Part shown: positions 62,642 to 64,000 of the stretch, piece by piece
Layout: each line of letters begins with the position of its first letter
Numbering within the stretch: the stretch's first letter is position 1
DNA from: Microbacterium sp. Root61
GTDB taxonomy: Bacteria > Actinomycetota > Actinomycetes > Actinomycetales > Microbacteriaceae
NCBI RefSeq assembly: GCF_001427525.1
Contig: NZ_LMGU01000001.1
Location: 1,273,788 to 1,337,787 of the forward strand
Direction of reading: 5' to 3'
DNA length: 64,000 nucleotides
The notes under the pieces: model-generated
Seen by the model: the letters and a program-made list of their open reading frames with translations, nothing else
What the model was told of the DNA's origin: nothing
Databases searched by the model: none
Made by a program: the position numbers and the translations under genes

Positions 62642-63952
62642 ATGACAGAAGCACTCAGCATCACCGCGAGTTCCGTCGATCCGGGACTGCTGACCCTGCC
62701 CTGGTCCACGCCCCTCGCGGAGTGGCCGAGCAGCACCATCGTGTCGCTGCCGAAGGGCCTCTCCCGCCACCTGGTGCGCTTCGCGAACCTGTCCGGCCGT
62801 GTCGTCGCCATCAAAGAGACGACCGTCGAGATGGCGCGACGCGAGTACGACATGCTCGGCAACCTCACCCGGCTGGATGCACCGTGCGTCGAGCGCGTCG
62901 CGGTGGTCGCCGGGCGGACGGATGCCGCGGGCAAGCCCCTCCCGGCCGTCCTGGTCACCGCGCACCTGCGGTTCTCCCTCCCCTACCGGGCGCTGTTCAC
63001 CCAGGTCCTGCGGCCCAACACCGCCACACGCCTCGTGGACGCCCTCGCGCTGCTGCTCGTGCAGCTGCACAACGTCGGCTTCTTCTGGGGCGACGTGTCG
63101 CTGTCCAACACGCTGTTCCGCCGGGACGCCGGCGCATTCTCGGCCTACCTCGTGGACGCCGAGACCGGCGAGCTGCACGAGAGTGGACTCACCCCGGGTC
63201 AGCGGGCGCACGACCTGGATGTCGCCCGCACGAACATCGCCGGCGAGATCATGGACCTCGAGGCGGGCGGACGACTCGAAGGCGGCGTGGATGCCGTCGC
63301 CATCGCCGACGGCATCATGTCCTCCTATCAGTCGCTGTGGGCCGCCCTCACCGACCAGGAGACCTTCGCCGCCGACGAGTCCTGGCGCATCACCGAGCGC
63401 GTGCAGCGCCTCAACGACCTCGGCTTCGACATCGGCGAGATGTCGATCCAGGCGACCGCCGACGGCACCAAGGTGTCGATCGAGCCGAAGGTGGTCGACG
63501 CCGGTCACCACCAGCGTCGCCTCATCCGCCTCACCGGACTCGACGTCGAGGAGAACCAGGCGCGTCGCCTGCTCAACGACCTCGACGAGTTCCGCGCGCG
63601 CAGCTCGCGCCAGGGCGAGGACGACGAGGAGATGGTCGCGCACGAGTGGCTGACTCGCGTGTTCGAGCCCGTCGTGAAGGCCATCCCTTTCGACCTGCGG
63701 TCGAAGCTCGAGCCCGCCGAGGTGTTCCACCAGGTCCTCGAGCACCGCTGGTACATGTCGCAGGCGCGCGGACGCGCCGTGCCGCTGGCCGAGGTGCTCA
63801 CCTCGTACATCGACGACGTGCTGCGTCACCGCCGCGACGAGGCGACCCTGATGGGACCGCCGACCGAGACCATGTCGCTGCCGGTCATCACGAGCGCCAT
63901 CCCGCTGCCCGACGACGAGGCCGACGCCATCGACTGGCGCGATCTGGTCTGA
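62642..63952 (+). CDS. DUF4032 (LPS-kinase-like) protein
   Basis: 436 residues from ATG at 62642 with AGGGGAG upstream. The N-terminal half resembles a lipopolysaccharide kinase (LPS_kinase/DUF4032): VVAIKETTVEMARREYDM (Lys), LLVQLHNVGFFWGDVSLSNT (a HxD-like region with Asp) and AYLVDAETGELHES. The helical C-terminal half is DUF4032. It always follows the UgpC/MsiK ATPase in actinobacteria, so it may control sugar uptake or the cell envelope; activity is unproven. Confidence 0.92.
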   Translation: MTEALSITASSVDPGLLTLPWSTPLAEWPSSTIVSLPKGLSRHLVRFANLSGRVVAIKETTVEMARREYDMLGNLTRLDAPCVERVAVVAGRTDAAGKPLPAVLVTAHLRFSLPYRALFTQVLRPNTATRLVDALALLLVQLHNVGFFWGDVSLSNTLFRRDAGAFSAYLVDAETGELHESGLTPGQRAHDLDVARTNIAGEIMDLEAGGRLEGGVDAVAIADGIMSSYQSLWAALTDQETFAADESWRITERVQRLNDLGFDIGEMSIQATADGTKVSIEPKVVDAGHHQRRLIRLTGLDVEENQARRLLNDLDEFRARSSRQGEDDEEMVAHEWLTRVFEPVVKAIPFDLRSKLEPAEVFHQVLEHRWYMSQARGRAVPLAEVLTSYIDDVLRHRRDEATLMGPPTETMSLPVITSAIPLPDDEADAIDWRDLV

Positions 63953-64000
63953 GTCGCGGCATCCGCTCTGCGACGGATCGGCCGCCGCGACGGATCAGTA
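63953..64000. other. Window right end, no gene
   Basis: Forty-eight nucleotides after the DUF4032 stop. No feature can be supported here. Confidence 0.5.

Overview
The window looks like chromosome from a high-GC actinobacterium of the Microbacteriaceae, most likely Microbacterium or a close relative. This rests on gene content and order right of 27.6 kb: the SOS-controlled imuA-imuB-dnaE2 cassette, DUF3027 next to a cold-shock gene and two XPB-type helicase genes, a WXG100 protein, CIRCE-controlled groL, DUF3263 and LytR_C genes, and a UgpC/MsiK-type ATPase before DUF4032. Many start codons sit 6-7 nt after a TANNNT box, as expected for leaderless mRNAs in this phylum. No database was searched; all names come from reading motifs.

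Left part (1 to about 27.6 kb): an accessory island ending at the 3' end of tRNA-Arg(CCT) at 27617-27688, with a complete tyrosine integrase (26277-27407) pointing at the tRNA. Its genes are visibly less GC-rich than the core, and most have defence or mobility signatures. They include an edge-truncated unknown gene; a frameshifted relic of a MobF relaxase; a two-gene AAA ATPase plus unknown-partner unit (1910-4587); a full MobF relaxase-helicase (4912-7662) with a possible oriT upstream; a winged-helix/PD-(D/E)XK protein; an HNH protein; two small proteins with HEPN-type RX4H motifs; a broken PIN gene; a SIR2-like protein; a GIY-YIG/DUF2075 helicase overlapping a MazG-like pyrophosphohydrolase; a coiled-coil plus DUF4041/GIY-YIG pair; a HIRAN protein; a membrane protein plus membrane J-domain pair; and an SRA-domain modification-dependent nuclease overlapping a Nudix hydrolase. 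No type IV secretion genes are visible, so the element looks mobilizable or decayed. Its left end lies outside the window.

Right part (27.6-64 kb): ordinary core genome. From left to right it carries a VOC protein, a reductase, an EI24 membrane protein, a GH114-like lipoprotein and an NTF2-like protein; the imuA-imuB-dnaE2 mutagenesis operon behind a perfect SOS box; an isochorismatase/EamA unit divergent from a MarR regulator; msrB-msrA behind an RBS-occluding hairpin; an HNH protein; a possible 36-residue small protein; an M23 peptidase; a DtxR regulator and serC; DUF3027, CSD and helicase genes; an FAD oxidoreductase; a two-component system; a WXG100 protein; groL and cspA; LytR_C, DUF3263 and DUF2332 genes; a second msrB with a nitroreductase; a DMT transporter next to tRNA-Thr(TGT); a DsbA-like protein without its CXXC; and the sugar-ABC ATPase gene with DUF4032.

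Most interesting for follow-up: the ATPase plus unknown-partner unit (1910-4587), the wHTH/PD-(D/E)XK protein (8826-10952), the paired GIY-YIG operons (17530-22360), the hairpin that hides the msrBA ribosome binding site, an interspersed repeat inserted in frame into dnaE2, and the small-protein transcription unit at 41417-41560.
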